From the NCBI RefSeq assembly GCF_004124275.1, contig NZ_CP027218.1:1925501-1989500 (forward strand): a stretch of 64,000 nucleotides of DNA, given 5' to 3'. Shown in pieces: positions 35,227-44,934 of the stretch. The number at the start of each line of letters is the position of its first letter. Position 1 is the stretch's first letter. The notes beneath the pieces are model-generated. The model was not told the origin of the DNA and searched no databases. It saw nothing but the letters and a program-made list of their open reading frames with translations. The translations under genes and the position numbers were made by a program. This DNA comes from Pseudomonas sp. DTU12.3 (GTDB taxonomy: Bacteria; Pseudomonadota; Gammaproteobacteria; Pseudomonadales; Pseudomonadaceae).

Positions 35227-37428
35227 TCAGAAGGTTTGGCCGAGGTTCAGGTACACCGCCTGCTCATTTGCATCATTCAAACCATAACTGAAATTCAACG
35301 GCCCCAACGGCGTATCGAAGCCAATAAACACGCTCGCCGCATTGATGTAGCCGCTGTCGAACTCATTGTCATTGTTCCACGCCCGCCCGCGTTCCAGCGA
35401 AGCACCGGCGTACAGCGGGAAATCCAGTGGCAGGTACGAGCGCGGCGTCAGCCTGCGGTAATACACCGCGCGCATCAGGCTGACATTCTGCCCCGACACC
35501 GAATCCTCGCGGAAACCCGACAACTGCCGTGCGCCGCCTAGCAGGAAGCTCGACGTCACCACGTTGGCATTGTCCAGCGTGCGCCCATAACGACCGCCGA
35601 GAATCAGCGTGTCCGGCCCACGACTCATGGCTTTGTCGAGTTTGAACTCCCACTGCCGATAGCGCGTGTCCGAGCCCAGGCTCGGTTCGAATTGCATCAG
35701 CGTCAGGCTGATGTCCTTGCCTTCGTGAGGGTAGTAAACGTTGTCCAGCGAATCGTAGGAGTACTTTAGCGAGTAGAAGCCTTCGGTGAAGCTTTCGCTT
35801 GGCAGATCCTGATCGCCAATGCGCACGTCAGCCTTGCCCCAGGCTTCACCGACACCGAAACGTATTTCACCGTTGTTGCCGATCTGTCGACCGAGGTTGA
35901 GGCCGAACCCGTAGCGCTCGACGCGGTATTGCGCGACCGGATCGTTATCGAGCACCGAATCGACGTTCTGTGCCTCGAACGACGCATACGGCGCAACGAA
36001 ATAACGCGAACCGACGTCCAGCGGCTGATAGAACTCGCTGTACAACTCTTGTTTGTCGCCGATCTGCGCGCGGGTCAGCCATTCTGCGCCGAGGCGGTTG
36101 ATGCCGTTGATACGGTAACTGGCGCCGAGGTTGAAGGCGCTGTCGCCGCGCATGTCGTCCGACAGGTTAAGGCCCACGCGCAGATAATCGGTGCCGCTGC
36201 GCTTGCCGCGGGCGCTGATCACAAGGGTGTGATCTTGCCCCTTGTGCACCACGCGGTACTGCACTTGCTCGAAATAGTCGAGGCCGTACAGGGTGCCCAT
36301 GTCCGAATGCAGGCGACCCAGATCCAACGGCTCGCCGATGTGCTGGCGGATGTAATAGCGGATCACATCGTCATCGACTTTCGAGTCGTTCTCGACCTTG
36401 ATCGCGGTGATGATCGGTGTGCGCTGACCCGGCGAGCGTGCGGCGTTGAGTTCGGCATCCTGGGACTCGGCAGGTTTCAGTCGGGCGAGGCGTGCATCGA
36501 GGATTTTCGTCGCGCGGTAACCGGCGTCGATCATTTCCTGGGCTTTGCCGAAATCGGTGACGCCGAACGCCGCCAGCGCCGGTTGAATCAACACGTCCGA
36601 AGGTTTCAGCGCGGCCAGTTGTTCTTCCGAGTTACTGCGGGTCATAAGGGTGATCGACTGATTCAACACGTCGACCACCGTGGTCAGTTGTTTGCGGTTG
36701 CGCAGCGGCGTGCCGATATCGACCACGATGGCGACGTCGACGCCCATCGCCCGCACGACATCGAGAGGGATGTTGTCGGTCATGCCGCCGTCCACCAGCA
36801 GCCGGCCATCAAGTTCGACCGGGGCGAACACCGCCGGGATCGACATGCTGGCGCGGATCACCTGAGGCAAGTGACCTTTGCGGAACACCACTTTTTCACC
36901 GTTGGCGATGTCGGTGGCGACGGCGCGGAAGGGGATCGGCAGTTTGTCGAAGTCGCGGGTGTCACTGGTGTGGGCCAGCAGGCTTTCCAGCAGCAACGCG
37001 AGGTTCTGGCCCTGAATCACCCCCAGCGGCAGGCCGAGACTGCCATCGTCACGGAAGCTGAGTTTTTGCTTCACCAGAAAGTCGCGGTCGTCCTGTTTGC
37101 GCCGGAACGGTACGTCCTCACGCGGCGGGGCGTCGGACAGCGCGGCTTGCCAGTCGATGTTCAGCGCGAGTTTTTCCAGCTCATCGATCTTGTAGCCTGA
37201 CGCATACAGGCCACCGACCACGGCGCCCATGCTGGTTCCGGCAATCGCATCGATCTTGATGCCTTGCTCTTCCAGGGCCTTGAGCACGCCGATATGCGCC
37301 AACCCGCGCGCGGCGCCGCCGGACAGCACCAGGCCGACTTTCGGGCGCGTCGCGTCACTGGCATCGACGCCGGCATGAGCGAACAAAGGGAGGAATCCAA
37401 GCAGCAGGCAGAACAGCAGACGGCGCAT
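35227..37428 (-). CDS. plpD: Patatin-like phospholipase, type Vd autotransporter
   Basis: A 733-residue secreted lipase fused to its own outer-membrane barrel. Signal peptide about 1-19; patatin domain about 30-320 with oxyanion motif SGGAARG, nucleophile GTSMG (Ser about 66) and DGG (Asp about 213); a POTRA-like domain about 330-410; a 16-strand Omp85-type beta barrel to the C-terminal aromatic residue (YLNLGQTF). This is the layout of P. aeruginosa PlpD (PA3339). Convergent with the FimV-like gene, as in PAO1, and divergent from the SelT/W/H-like gene with a 71-base gap. Confidence 0.93.
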   Translation of the reverse strand: MRRLLFCLLLGFLPLFAHAGVDASDATRPKVGLVLSGGAARGLAHIGVLKALEEQGIKIDAIAGTSMGAVVGGLYASGYKIDELEKLALNIDWQAALSDAPPREDVPFRRKQDDRDFLVKQKLSFRDDGSLGLPLGVIQGQNLALLLESLLAHTSDTRDFDKLPIPFRAVATDIANGEKVVFRKGHLPQVIRASMSIPAVFAPVELDGRLLVDGGMTDNIPLDVVRAMGVDVAIVVDIGTPLRNRKQLTTVVDVLNQSITLMTRSNSEEQLAALKPSDVLIQPALAAFGVTDFGKAQEMIDAGYRATKILDARLARLKPAESQDAELNAARSPGQRTPIITAIKVENDSKVDDDVIRYYIRQHIGEPLDLGRLHSDMGTLYGLDYFEQVQYRVVHKGQDHTLVISARGKRSGTDYLRVGLNLSDDMRGDSAFNLGASYRINGINRLGAEWLTRAQIGDKQELYSEFYQPLDVGSRYFVAPYASFEAQNVDSVLDNDPVAQYRVERYGFGLNLGRQIGNNGEIRFGVGEAWGKADVRIGDQDLPSESFTEGFYSLKYSYDSLDNVYYPHEGKDISLTLMQFEPSLGSDTRYRQWEFKLDKAMSRGPDTLILGGRYGRTLDNANVVTSSFLLGGARQLSGFREDSVSGQNVSLMRAVYYRRLTPRSYLPLDFPLYAGASLERGRAWNNDNEFDSGYINAASVFIGFDTPLGPLNFSYGLNDANEQAVYLNLGQTF

Positions 37429-37499
37429 TGTGAGTCTCGGGGCAAGCGATAAAGCCGGCTATTATAGCGGCGCCCTCTGTCTCAGGAGTTTCAGCGAAC

Positions 37500-37787
37500 A
37501 TGACTGTCGCCAAAGCCGAAGTTGTCATCACTTATTGCACCCAATGCCAGTGGCTGCTGCGCGCCGCGTGGCTGGCGCAGGAACTGCTCAGCACGTTTGC
37601 CGACGATCTCGGCAAAGTCTCACTGGTGCCGGGCACCGGCGGGGTGTTTCACATTACCTGCGCGGGCGTGCAGATCTGGGAGCGCAAGGCCGATGGCGGG
37701 TTTCCGGAGGCCAAGGTGCTGAAACAGCGGGTGCGCGATCAGATCGATCCTGACCGCGACCTCGGCCACAACGACCGCACTCAATGA
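37500..37787 (+). CDS. SelT/SelW/SelH-family (Rdx) protein
   Basis: A 95-residue thioredoxin-fold protein with the redox motif CTQC at residues 13-16 (YCTQCQWLLRAAWLAQELL), the cysteine homologue of eukaryotic selenoproteins W, T and H. The family is assumed to act in thiol redox chemistry. The 3' end overlaps the convergent EamA gene by 7 bases. Confidence 0.9.
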   Translation: MTVAKAEVVITYCTQCQWLLRAAWLAQELLSTFADDLGKVSLVPGTGGVFHITCAGVQIWERKADGGFPEAKVLKQRVRDQIDPDRDLGHNDRTQ

Positions 37788-38674
37788 GACGCAGCCTCGG
37801 CGGCGACGGTTTTTCTGTCGGCATGGCCTGACATCCGCGCCGACACGACGATGGCGACGATGATCAGCGCGCCGCCGATCAACATCTTCGGCGTCGGGTT
37901 TTCATTGAACAGCAGCCAGGCGACGGTGATGCCGTAAACCGGCTCCATCGCAAACACCACCGCCGCCGTGCGCGCCTTGATCACCGCCAGGCTGGCGACG
38001 AACAGGCTGTGGGCGACACCGGTGCAGAACACCCCGAGCAGGGCGATCCACAACCAGTCCAGCGCGCGCACTGCGCTCAGTTGCGGTGCCGCGACCGGCA
38101 GCAAACACAGGGCCACCACCACGTTTTGGCACAGCGCCGCCTGCACGGCCGGGATGCGTCCGGAGCTGGCGCGGTTGGTCAGCGACAGCAGGGAAAACAG
38201 CAATCCCGACAGCACCGACCAGAGCAAACCGACGGTGGCACCGCTGCCCAGATCGAAGGCCGGGGTCACCAGAATCAGGCCGATGCTGACCAGTACCACC
38301 AGCAGAATTTCATTGGCGCGAATGCGTTCGCGGAAGATCAGCCCTTCGAGAATCACCGTGAAGGCCGGAAAACTGGCAAAGCCCAAGGTGGCGATAGCGA
38401 CGCCGGCGACTTTCACCGAAATGAAGAAACTCACCCAGTGCCCGGCCAGCAACACTCCGCTGAGGGCGAGGCGTCGATAGTCCAGCGCCTGCAGTTTCTG
38501 CCAGCCGTTCTGGCTGGCAAAACGCACGAAAAACGCCAGGACCAGCACCGCAAAAGCCGCGCGGCCGAAAACAATCACGGCAGGCGAGGCGGCAGCGAGT
38601 TTGCCGAACACACCGGTCAGGCCAAACATCAAAGCACCAATGTGCAAAGCGCCGAGGGCGGTACGCGGAGTCAT
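37781..38674 (-). CDS. EamA/RhaT-family DMT transporter
   Basis: A 297-residue inner-membrane protein with ten predicted helices in two EamA repeats (GLTGVFGKLAAASPAVIVFGR in the first, FAMEPVYGITVAWLLFNENP in the second). AAGGATT precedes the ATG. The AraC-type gene lies upstream on the same strand across a 200-base repeat-filled gap, so co-regulation is possible but not shown. Confidence 0.87.
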   Translation of the reverse strand: MTPRTALGALHIGALMFGLTGVFGKLAAASPAVIVFGRAAFAVLVLAFFVRFASQNGWQKLQALDYRRLALSGVLLAGHWVSFFISVKVAGVAIATLGFASFPAFTVILEGLIFRERIRANEILLVVLVSIGLILVTPAFDLGSGATVGLLWSVLSGLLFSLLSLTNRASSGRIPAVQAALCQNVVVALCLLPVAAPQLSAVRALDWLWIALLGVFCTGVAHSLFVASLAVIKARTAAVVFAMEPVYGITVAWLLFNENPTPKMLIGGALIIVAIVVSARMSGHADRKTVAAEAASH

Positions 38675-38708
38675 TGCAATCCTTCTATCTCAAACACAAT
38701 CTCAACTG

Positions 38709-38844
38709 TTGATCGTTCCCACGCAGGAGCGTGGGAACGATCATTGAAACAATCTCACTGTAGGAGCTGCCGCAGGCTGCGATCTTTTGATCTTGCTTTT
38801 AAAAAACAACATCAAAAGATCGCAGCCTGCGGCAGCTCCTACAT
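38709..38844. repeat. GTTCCCACGC palindrome followed by a REP pair
   Basis: GATCGTTCCCACGC/GCGTGGGAACGATC (38711-38742) is the short form of the repeat at 14900. TGTAGGAGCTGCCGCAGG and its complement follow at 38759-38844. Confidence 0.9.
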
Positions 38845-38879
38845 TGAAGCGCGTCGCGGCGAATAAGTCTGTCGGCAGG

Positions 38880-39644
38880 CTATTGTCTTTTGTCGCGAGA
38901 ATCGCGCCGAAGCTGGCCGGGTGAGGCGCCGAACTCGCGCAGGACGGCGGCCGAGAACGCACTCTGCGAGTTGTAACCGACGCGGCTGGCAATTTCGCCC
39001 ATGGGCAAAACCGTATCGCGCAGCAGTTGCACCGCCAGATGCAAGCGCCGACTGCGCATGTAATCCATCGGCGTCTGCCCGCATTCCGCCATGAACCGTG
39101 CATGCAGACGCGCGCTGGATAACCCGGCAACGCGCGCCAGATCGGCGACTTGCAGTGGATACCCGGCGTTTTGCTCGATGTACGCATCCAGTGCCGCGTA
39201 GGGCAGACGGCGGGCGGCGAGTTCGGCAGGTTGCGCATGATTGAGGCTGGCCAGCAGCAACACCGCGCCTTGCTGCGCGATCAACGGATCGCTGACCGGG
39301 CTGTTCGCCAGCCAGTTGACCAACTGGCTCTGCCCCGAATCCAGCGACAAACGCGCCGGTTGTTCGAGCAAGCGGCGACTGGCATCGGCATGTTCGCCCA
39401 GCGAATCGACCAGCCATTGGCCGTCAGGGATGTCCATCACCAGGCAACGACTGCCGTCGGGACTGCCGCAGGCGTGATGGGCGCCGGACGGGATGACCAC
39501 GAAACTTTGCTGGCGCACCTGGCTGCCACAACCCTCGACTTCGAAATCCAGCGCGCCGGACAACCCGAACACCAATTGGGCGTGCTCGTGGCTGTGCACG
39601 ATCAGATCGTGGGTGTACTGACGCAGGGTGAGAATCGGGCGCAT
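38880..39644 (-). CDS. AraC-family regulator with cupin sensor
   Basis: A 254-residue regulator: N-terminal cupin-like domain (HSHEHAQLVFGLSGALDFEV, about 17-90) and two C-terminal helix-turn-helix motifs (LQVADLARVAGLSSARLHARF and MGEIASRVGYNSQSAFSAAV). The effector is unknown. Upstream of the EamA transporter on the same strand, and divergent from the phosphoesterase gene. Confidence 0.88.
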   Translation of the reverse strand: MRPILTLRQYTHDLIVHSHEHAQLVFGLSGALDFEVEGCGSQVRQQSFVVIPSGAHHACGSPDGSRCLVMDIPDGQWLVDSLGEHADASRRLLEQPARLSLDSGQSQLVNWLANSPVSDPLIAQQGAVLLLASLNHAQPAELAARRLPYAALDAYIEQNAGYPLQVADLARVAGLSSARLHARFMAECGQTPMDYMRSRRLHLAVQLLRDTVLPMGEIASRVGYNSQSAFSAAVLREFGASPGQLRRDSRDKRQ

Positions 39645-39777
39645 GAACAGGTCTCCGGGCAGGCCAGCAGTCTACACCGAGCGGCACGGGCTGCGCTGTC
39701 ACAGGACTGACTCGCGCCTGTCATGGACGATTAACCGGACGGGCGCACTCTGGCGAAAACATCGCAGAGGGTTGCCC

Positions 39778-40593
39778 ATGACCAGCGCCGAGCTCGCCAA
39801 ACCCAGCCGCAAACAACGGGTGCGAACCCTGTGGATCTCCGACGTGCACCTGGGCACGCGCGATTGCCAGGCGGAACACTTGTCGCAGTTTCTCAAGGGC
39901 TACCACGCCGACAAGATCTACCTGGTGGGCGACATCATCGATGGCTGGAAACTGCGCGGCGGCATGTACTGGCCGCAGGCGCACACCAATGTGATTCGCC
40001 GCTGGCTGACCATGAGCAAACGCGGCACCGAGGTGATTTACGTCACCGGCAATCACGATGAATTCCTGCGCCGTTACTCAAAGCTGATCCTCGGCAACAT
40101 TCAATTGGTCGACGAAGCGGTGCACGTCACCGCAGACGGCCGGCATCTGCTGGTGATTCACGGCGATCAGTTTGATGTGATCACCCGTTATCACCGCTGG
40201 CTGGCGTTTCTCGGCGATTCGGCCTACGAATTTACCCTGACCCTGAATCGCTGGCTCAACCACTGGCGCGCCCGGTATGGCTACGGTTACTGGTCGCTGT
40301 CGGCGTACCTCAAACACAAGGTGAAAACCGCGGTGAGTTTCATCAGCGATTTTGAAGAAGCCATCGCCCATGAGTGCGTGAAGCGCGGGTTGCATGGCGT
40401 GGTCTGCGGGCACATTCACCATGCCGAGATCCGCAAGGTCGGCGAGGTCGATTACCTCAATTGCGGCGATTGGGTGGAGTCGTGTACGGCGTTGATCGAG
40501 CACTGGGATGGCTCGATCGAGTTGTATCGGTTAGCGGATGCGCAGGCGCGGGAGGCGGAGCTCAAGGCCGCCAAAGTCGCCGAACTCGCTTAG
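39778..40593 (+). CDS. LpxH-like calcineurin-type phosphoesterase
   Basis: A 271-residue metallophosphoesterase annotated in many genomes as UDP-2,3-diacylglucosamine diphosphatase. Metal motifs: DVHLGTRD, VGDIIDGW, TGNHDEFLRR, HGDQFD and CGHIHHAE. It is longer than canonical LpxH (about 240 residues) and carries an inserted segment around YGYGYWSLSAYLKHK, so the lipid A role is uncertain. The ATG at 39778 follows AGAGG. Confidence 0.85.
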   Translation: MTSAELAKPSRKQRVRTLWISDVHLGTRDCQAEHLSQFLKGYHADKIYLVGDIIDGWKLRGGMYWPQAHTNVIRRWLTMSKRGTEVIYVTGNHDEFLRRYSKLILGNIQLVDEAVHVTADGRHLLVIHGDQFDVITRYHRWLAFLGDSAYEFTLTLNRWLNHWRARYGYGYWSLSAYLKHKVKTAVSFISDFEEAIAHECVKRGLHGVVCGHIHHAEIRKVGEVDYLNCGDWVESCTALIEHWDGSIELYRLADAQAREAELKAAKVAELA

Positions 40594-40596
40594 AAA

Positions 40597-40669
40597 CAAA
40601 AGATCGCAGCCTTCGGCAGCTCCTACATGGAACCTGTGTAGGAGCTGCCGAAGGCTGCGATCTGTTGAT
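40597..40669. repeat. REP inverted pair, CGAAGG variant
   Basis: AGATCGCAGCCTTCGGCAGC and its complement between the convergent phosphoesterase and HD genes; the core differs from the CTGCGG type. Confidence 0.92.
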
Positions 40670-40670
40670 C

Positions 40671-41261
40671 TTAGGCCGTGGTGTGTTCTTCCATCGCCGC
40701 CTTGTAAATCGAGTTCTTAGGCTGCGCAAACAAGCGCTCCATCATCGGCTCAAAGAAGCTCAACGGCAGCGTGTCATAGCCCGGATCAAACGCCGCCGCA
40801 TCATATTTGGCACAAAACTCGGCGGTCGCCTGAAACTGTGGATGCTCCTTGAATTGCTCGCGCAGGTGCCGATCCATGCCCAGGTGATGAAAGAAGTAAT
40901 AGCCCTGAAACACCCCGTGCTTCTCGACCATCCACAGATTCTCGGCACTGACGAACGGCTTGAGAATCGCCGCAGCAATGTCCGGATGGTTATACGAGCC
41001 CAAGGTGTCGCCAATGTCATGCAGCAACGCGCAAACCACGTATTCCTCATCGCGCCCGTCACGAAAGGCGCGGGTCGCGGTTTGCAGTGAGTGGGTCAGG
41101 CGGTCCACCGGGAAACCGCCGAAGTCACCTTCGAGCAGTTTCAGGTGCGTCACAATTCGCGACGACAGCTGTTTGGCGTAGGCACTGAAGTCGGCGGCGA
41201 TGATCGCCCAGTCCTCTTGTGTGCCGTCCTGCATGTGGGTGAAGCGGGCATTGGCGTTCAT
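40671..41261 (-). CDS. HD-domain phosphohydrolase-like protein
   Basis: A 196-residue helical protein with the HD signature LLHDIGD and an upstream HSLQTATRAF helix, followed by NHPDIAAAILKPFVS and EKHGVFQGYYFFHHLG, giving the His/Asp set of a metal-dependent HD enzyme, perhaps of the mixed-valent oxygenase branch (PhnZ-like). The substrate is unknown. GAGGA precedes the start. The Mpo1-like gene lies 26 bases upstream on the same strand. Confidence 0.8.
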   Translation of the reverse strand: MNANARFTHMQDGTQEDWAIIAADFSAYAKQLSSRIVTHLKLLEGDFGGFPVDRLTHSLQTATRAFRDGRDEEYVVCALLHDIGDTLGSYNHPDIAAAILKPFVSAENLWMVEKHGVFQGYYFFHHLGMDRHLREQFKEHPQFQATAEFCAKYDAAAFDPGYDTLPLSFFEPMMERLFAQPKNSIYKAAMEEHTTA

Positions 41262-41287
41262 CGACCATCCTCGTTGTTTCTTGTTAT

Positions 41288-41674
41288 TCAGAACGCTACG
41301 CGACCGAGGATCATGTCGCGATACATGACAAAGTCACCGAGCAGGCTGTACAGCGGATGCTGGAAAGTCGCCGGTCGGTTCTTTTCAAAGAAGAAGTGGC
41401 CGACCCAGGCAAAGCTGTAACCGGCCAGCGGCACCGCCAATAACAACAGCCAGGCGCCTTTGGCGAGGGTCATCGCCAGAATGAAAATCACCAGGGTCGT
41501 GCCGATGAAGTGCAGGCGACGGCAGGTGCTGTTGTTGTGTTCGCTGAGGTAATACGGGTAGAACTCAGCGAAACTGTTGAAATGCTTGATGTTTTCCACG
41601 ACCGCGTTCTCTGTGGTTATTGTTCTGGCGACGAGTTGTTCTGCGGGTAGCTTATTTGAGTCTAGAGTGATCAT
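41288..41674 (-). CDS. Mpo1-like (DUF962) membrane protein
   Basis: A 128-residue protein with the DUF962 signature: FYPYYLSEHNNSTCRRLHFIGT, then two membrane segments and GYSFAWVGHFFFEKNRPATF, retaining the three His-containing motifs of yeast Mpo1, an iron-dependent dioxygenase of 2-hydroxy fatty acids. The first 25 residues are not conserved in my memory of the family, and a downstream GTG (at the VENIKHF segment) is possible. Likely co-transcribed with the HD gene. Confidence 0.85.
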   Translation of the reverse strand: MITLDSNKLPAEQLVARTITTENAVVENIKHFNSFAEFYPYYLSEHNNSTCRRLHFIGTTLVIFILAMTLAKGAWLLLLAVPLAGYSFAWVGHFFFEKNRPATFQHPLYSLLGDFVMYRDMILGRVAF

Positions 41675-41763
41675 TGGCGTGGGCCAGTGACAATCGGCGC
41701 CACTTTAGTATCCTTCGCAAATCAGGCCGTAATATGCGGCCCCTCATGTAAAAGAAAAACGCC

Positions 41764-42825
41764 ATGAGCGAACGAACGACTTCTGCAAGCTGGGCGATGG
41801 GGATTGTCAAAGCATTGGAGATGGACGGCCTGGATTGCCGGGTTCTGTTCAAACAGCTGGGGCTCGATTACACGGCTCTGGATGATCCGGATGCGCGCTT
41901 CCCGCAGGACTCCATGACCCGACTGTGGCAACGGGCGGTCGAGCTGTCCGGCAATCCGGCGATCGGCCTGAACATGGGCAAAGTGGTGCGCCCGGCGTCG
42001 TTTCATGTCGCCGGCTATGCGTTGATGTCGAGTAATACTCTGGCCGAAGGCTTTCAACGGCTGGTGCGTTATCAGCGCATCATCGCCGAAAGTGCCGATC
42101 TGAGTTTTCGTCTGCTCGAAGAAGGCTATGCGTTGATCCTGACTGTGCATGGCGATCACCTGCCGCCGACCCGGCAAAGTGCCGAAGCCTCGCTGGCTTG
42201 CGCATTGGGCTTATGCGGCTGGCTGAGCGGGCGTACGTTGCATCCGGTCAAAGTGCTGGTGCAGGGCGCGGAACCGGAAGATCTGGAACCCTATAAACAA
42301 GCCTTCCACGCACCGCTGATGTTCAACGCGCCGTACGATGCGTTGATCTTTGAACGGGCTGACATGGAAGCGCCACTGCCCACCGCCAACGAGGCGATGG
42401 CGCTGCTGCACGATCGGTTTGCCGGGGAGTATCTGGCGCGGTTTTCCGAAAGTCGCGTGACGCACAAGGCGCGACAGGTGTTGTGCCGGTTGCTGCCGCA
42501 AGGCGAACCGAAGCGCGATACCGTGGCGCAGACCCTGCATTTGTCGCAACGCACCTTGCAGCGCCGCTTGCAGGAGGAGGGCACGAGTTTTCAGCAACTG
42601 CTCGATGACACCCGTCGCGAACTGGCCGAACAGTATCTGGCGCAGCCGAGCATGACCTTGCTGGAGATCGCTTACCTGTTGGGTTTTGCCGATCCGAGCA
42701 ACTTCTTTCGTGCGTTCCGCCGCTGGTTCGACACCACGCCCGGCGATTACCGGACGCGGTTGTTGCAGGCGCCCAACGCGATCAGTGACGCCAGAATGCC
42801 GGAATACACAGCACAAACACCGTAA
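41764..42825 (+). CDS. AraC-family regulator with Arabinose_bd-type sensor
   Basis: A 353-residue regulator: large N-terminal ligand-binding domain (about 15-205) and C-terminal AraC DNA-binding domain (VAQTLHLSQRTLQRRLQEEG, then LEIAYLLGFADPSNFFRAFRRW). The architecture matches OruR, the ornithine-utilisation regulator of P. aeruginosa, but also many other members, so no symbol is given. It overlaps the convergent trkH 3' end by 44 bases. Confidence 0.88.
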   Translation: MSERTTSASWAMGIVKALEMDGLDCRVLFKQLGLDYTALDDPDARFPQDSMTRLWQRAVELSGNPAIGLNMGKVVRPASFHVAGYALMSSNTLAEGFQRLVRYQRIIAESADLSFRLLEEGYALILTVHGDHLPPTRQSAEASLACALGLCGWLSGRTLHPVKVLVQGAEPEDLEPYKQAFHAPLMFNAPYDALIFERADMEAPLPTANEAMALLHDRFAGEYLARFSESRVTHKARQVLCRLLPQGEPKRDTVAQTLHLSQRTLQRRLQEEGTSFQQLLDDTRRELAEQYLAQPSMTLLEIAYLLGFADPSNFFRAFRRWFDTTPGDYRTRLLQAPNAISDARMPEYTAQTP

Positions 42826-44236
42826 TGATCTCCAGTCGACCGAGCAGCATGCCGAACGACAGAATCCACTTGGCGGCATCCGGCAGGGTGGCGAAGTTGC
42901 CCGCCGGGCCGATGGTTTCGCCCAGCCCCGGGCCGACGCCGGAGACGGTGCTGGCGGCGCCGGTCAGCGCAGTCATCCAGTCGACGCCGAGCAGCGACAG
43001 CAGCAGCGCGATCACGCAGATGGTGATGGCGAAGAAGAACGAAAAAGTCAGGATCGAACGGACGATTTCTTCGTCAAGGCGGTGACCGTTGTACTTCTGC
43101 TTGATCACTGCACGTGGGTGAATCAGCTGATTAAGGTTGGCCTTGAGCAGGATGTAGGCGACCTGGAAACGAAAAATCTTGATCCCGCCCGCTGTCGACC
43201 CGGAACAGCCGCCGACAAAGCCCAGATAGAAAAACAGCATCAGCGAGAAGTTGCCCCACAGGCTGTAGTCGCCGAGGGCAAAACCGGTGGTAGTAACCAC
43301 CGATGTCACGTTCAACGCGACGTGGCGCAAGGCGTCCAGCCAGTGCAGATTGGTTGTCCACCAGTACCAGGTGCCGAGCACCAGCCAGGTCACCAGCAGC
43401 ATGCCGAGCAAACCCTGCACTTGCTGATCCTTGATCAACGCTTTGCGGTTGCCGCGCAACGTCGCCACGTACAGGGTGAACGGCAGGCTGCCGAGAATCA
43501 TGATCACCACCGCAACCCAGTGCACCGCCGGTTGTGTCCACTTGGCCAGTGACTGGTCGGACGTCGAGAACCCGCCGGTGGAGATCGCTGACATCGCGTG
43601 GTTGATCGCATCGAACGGGCTCATCCCGGCCCACCAGAACGCCAGGCTGCCGAGAATGGTGATGCCGACGTAGGCCGCCACGATCAGCCGCGCCACCATG
43701 TGCGAGCGCGGCATGACCTTTTCCGAACGATCCGAGGATTCCGTCTGGAACAGGCGCATGCCACCGATGCGCAATAGCGGCAGAATCGCCACCGCCATGC
43801 CGATAAAGCCGATACCACCGAGCCAGTGCAGCAGCGAACGCCACATCAGAATACCGGGGGACATGTTGTCGAGACCGCTGAGCACGGTCGAACCGGTCGC
43901 GGTGATGCCCGACATGCTTTCGAAGAACGAGTCGGTGTAACTGATGTGCTGGGTCAGCAGAAACGGCAGCGCGGCGAAGATGCACACCACCAGCCAACTG
44001 CTGACGGTCAGCAGATACATGTCGCGCGGGCGCAGGTGAATGTGTTCCGGGCGGCCGGGAATCACCAGGGCGAGGCCGGCGACGAAGGTGATCATGCTCG
44101 CCCAGAGGAACGACGGCAGATCGCTGGTGCGCTCGAAAATCACCAGGGTGGCCATTGGCACGACCATGGCGACAGCCAGGGTGATCAGGAAGATGCCGAT
44201 GATGAAACCAATGATCCGTAAGGTCGGCAACGCCAT
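42782..44236 (-). CDS. trkH: Trk potassium uptake protein TrkH
   Basis: A 484-residue inner-membrane potassium channel subunit with four pore repeats; filter-type sequences include ATGSTVLSG, STGGFSTSD, VTTTGFALGD and VSGVGPGLG. It works with the cytoplasmic NAD-binding TrkA, which is not in this window. Length and motifs are normal. Confidence 0.93.
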   Translation of the reverse strand: MALPTLRIIGFIIGIFLITLAVAMVVPMATLVIFERTSDLPSFLWASMITFVAGLALVIPGRPEHIHLRPRDMYLLTVSSWLVVCIFAALPFLLTQHISYTDSFFESMSGITATGSTVLSGLDNMSPGILMWRSLLHWLGGIGFIGMAVAILPLLRIGGMRLFQTESSDRSEKVMPRSHMVARLIVAAYVGITILGSLAFWWAGMSPFDAINHAMSAISTGGFSTSDQSLAKWTQPAVHWVAVVIMILGSLPFTLYVATLRGNRKALIKDQQVQGLLGMLLVTWLVLGTWYWWTTNLHWLDALRHVALNVTSVVTTTGFALGDYSLWGNFSLMLFFYLGFVGGCSGSTAGGIKIFRFQVAYILLKANLNQLIHPRAVIKQKYNGHRLDEEIVRSILTFSFFFAITICVIALLLSLLGVDWMTALTGAASTVSGVGPGLGETIGPAGNFATLPDAAKWILSFGMLLGRLEIITVFVLCIPAFWRH

Positions 44237-44357
44237 GAAGTCCGCTCGGGCTGATGTGGGAAGGGCGCCATTCTACCCGTGGGGCAGGGCATGTAAACCG
44301 GCATCCGGTTGGCAGTTAAAGCTAGAATAGCCGCACATATTTTTCAGGAGGTGGCCG

Positions 44358-44924
44358 ATGCAGGCTCTCGACGCTTTGCTCAACCGTGTTTCCGTTCCAC
44401 GACTGGTCGAACCGGCCCCCACTGCCGAGCAGCGCGAAGCCCTGTTTGGCGCTGCCTTGCGCGCGCCGGATCACGGGCACTTGCAGCCATATCGCTTTCT
44501 GACCGTCGAAGGCGCCGCGCGCGAGCAGATGGGTGAGTTGCTGGCTGAAGCTGCACAACAGCAGGACGGCGAAGTCACCGAGGCGATGATCGACAAGGCG
44601 CGCAACGGTCCACTGCGCGCGCCGCTGGTGGTTGTGGTCATCGCCAAATTGCAGGATCACCTCAAGTACCCGAAGGCCGAGCAGTTGCTCGCGGCCGGGT
44701 GTGCGGCGCACGGGATTTTGCTGGCGGCGTATGCGCAGGGGATTGGTGCGGTGTGGCGCACGGGTGATCTGGCGTATTCCAGTCACGTGGCCAAAGGTTT
44801 GGGGCTGGCTGAGGGGGAGGAGGTGATTGCGTTCCTGTACCTCGGCACTCCGCAGAAAGAACCTCGCGTAGCTGAAAAGGTCGACCTGACCGAGTTCGTC
44901 AGCGCCTGGCCCGGTAAGGCGTAA
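44358..44924 (+). CDS. YdjA-type nitroreductase-family flavoprotein
   Basis: A 188-residue FMN protein of the minimal nitroreductase type: RVSVPRLVEPAPT, RAPDHGHLQPYRFLTVEG and AGCAAHGILLAAYAQGIGAVWRTG closely track E. coli YdjA. These enzymes reduce quinones or nitro compounds with NAD(P)H; the physiological substrate is unclear. AGGAGGTGG precedes the ATG. Confidence 0.9.
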   Translation: MQALDALLNRVSVPRLVEPAPTAEQREALFGAALRAPDHGHLQPYRFLTVEGAAREQMGELLAEAAQQQDGEVTEAMIDKARNGPLRAPLVVVVIAKLQDHLKYPKAEQLLAAGCAAHGILLAAYAQGIGAVWRTGDLAYSSHVAKGLGLAEGEEVIAFLYLGTPQKEPRVAEKVDLTEFVSAWPGKA

Positions 44925-44934
44925 AGCGAAGAGT

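Noticed and set aside
39628..39777. Longer N-terminus for the LpxH-like phosphoesterase
   Set aside because: The extra 50 codons overlap the divergent AraC promoter region and lack conservation; AGAGG supports 39778.
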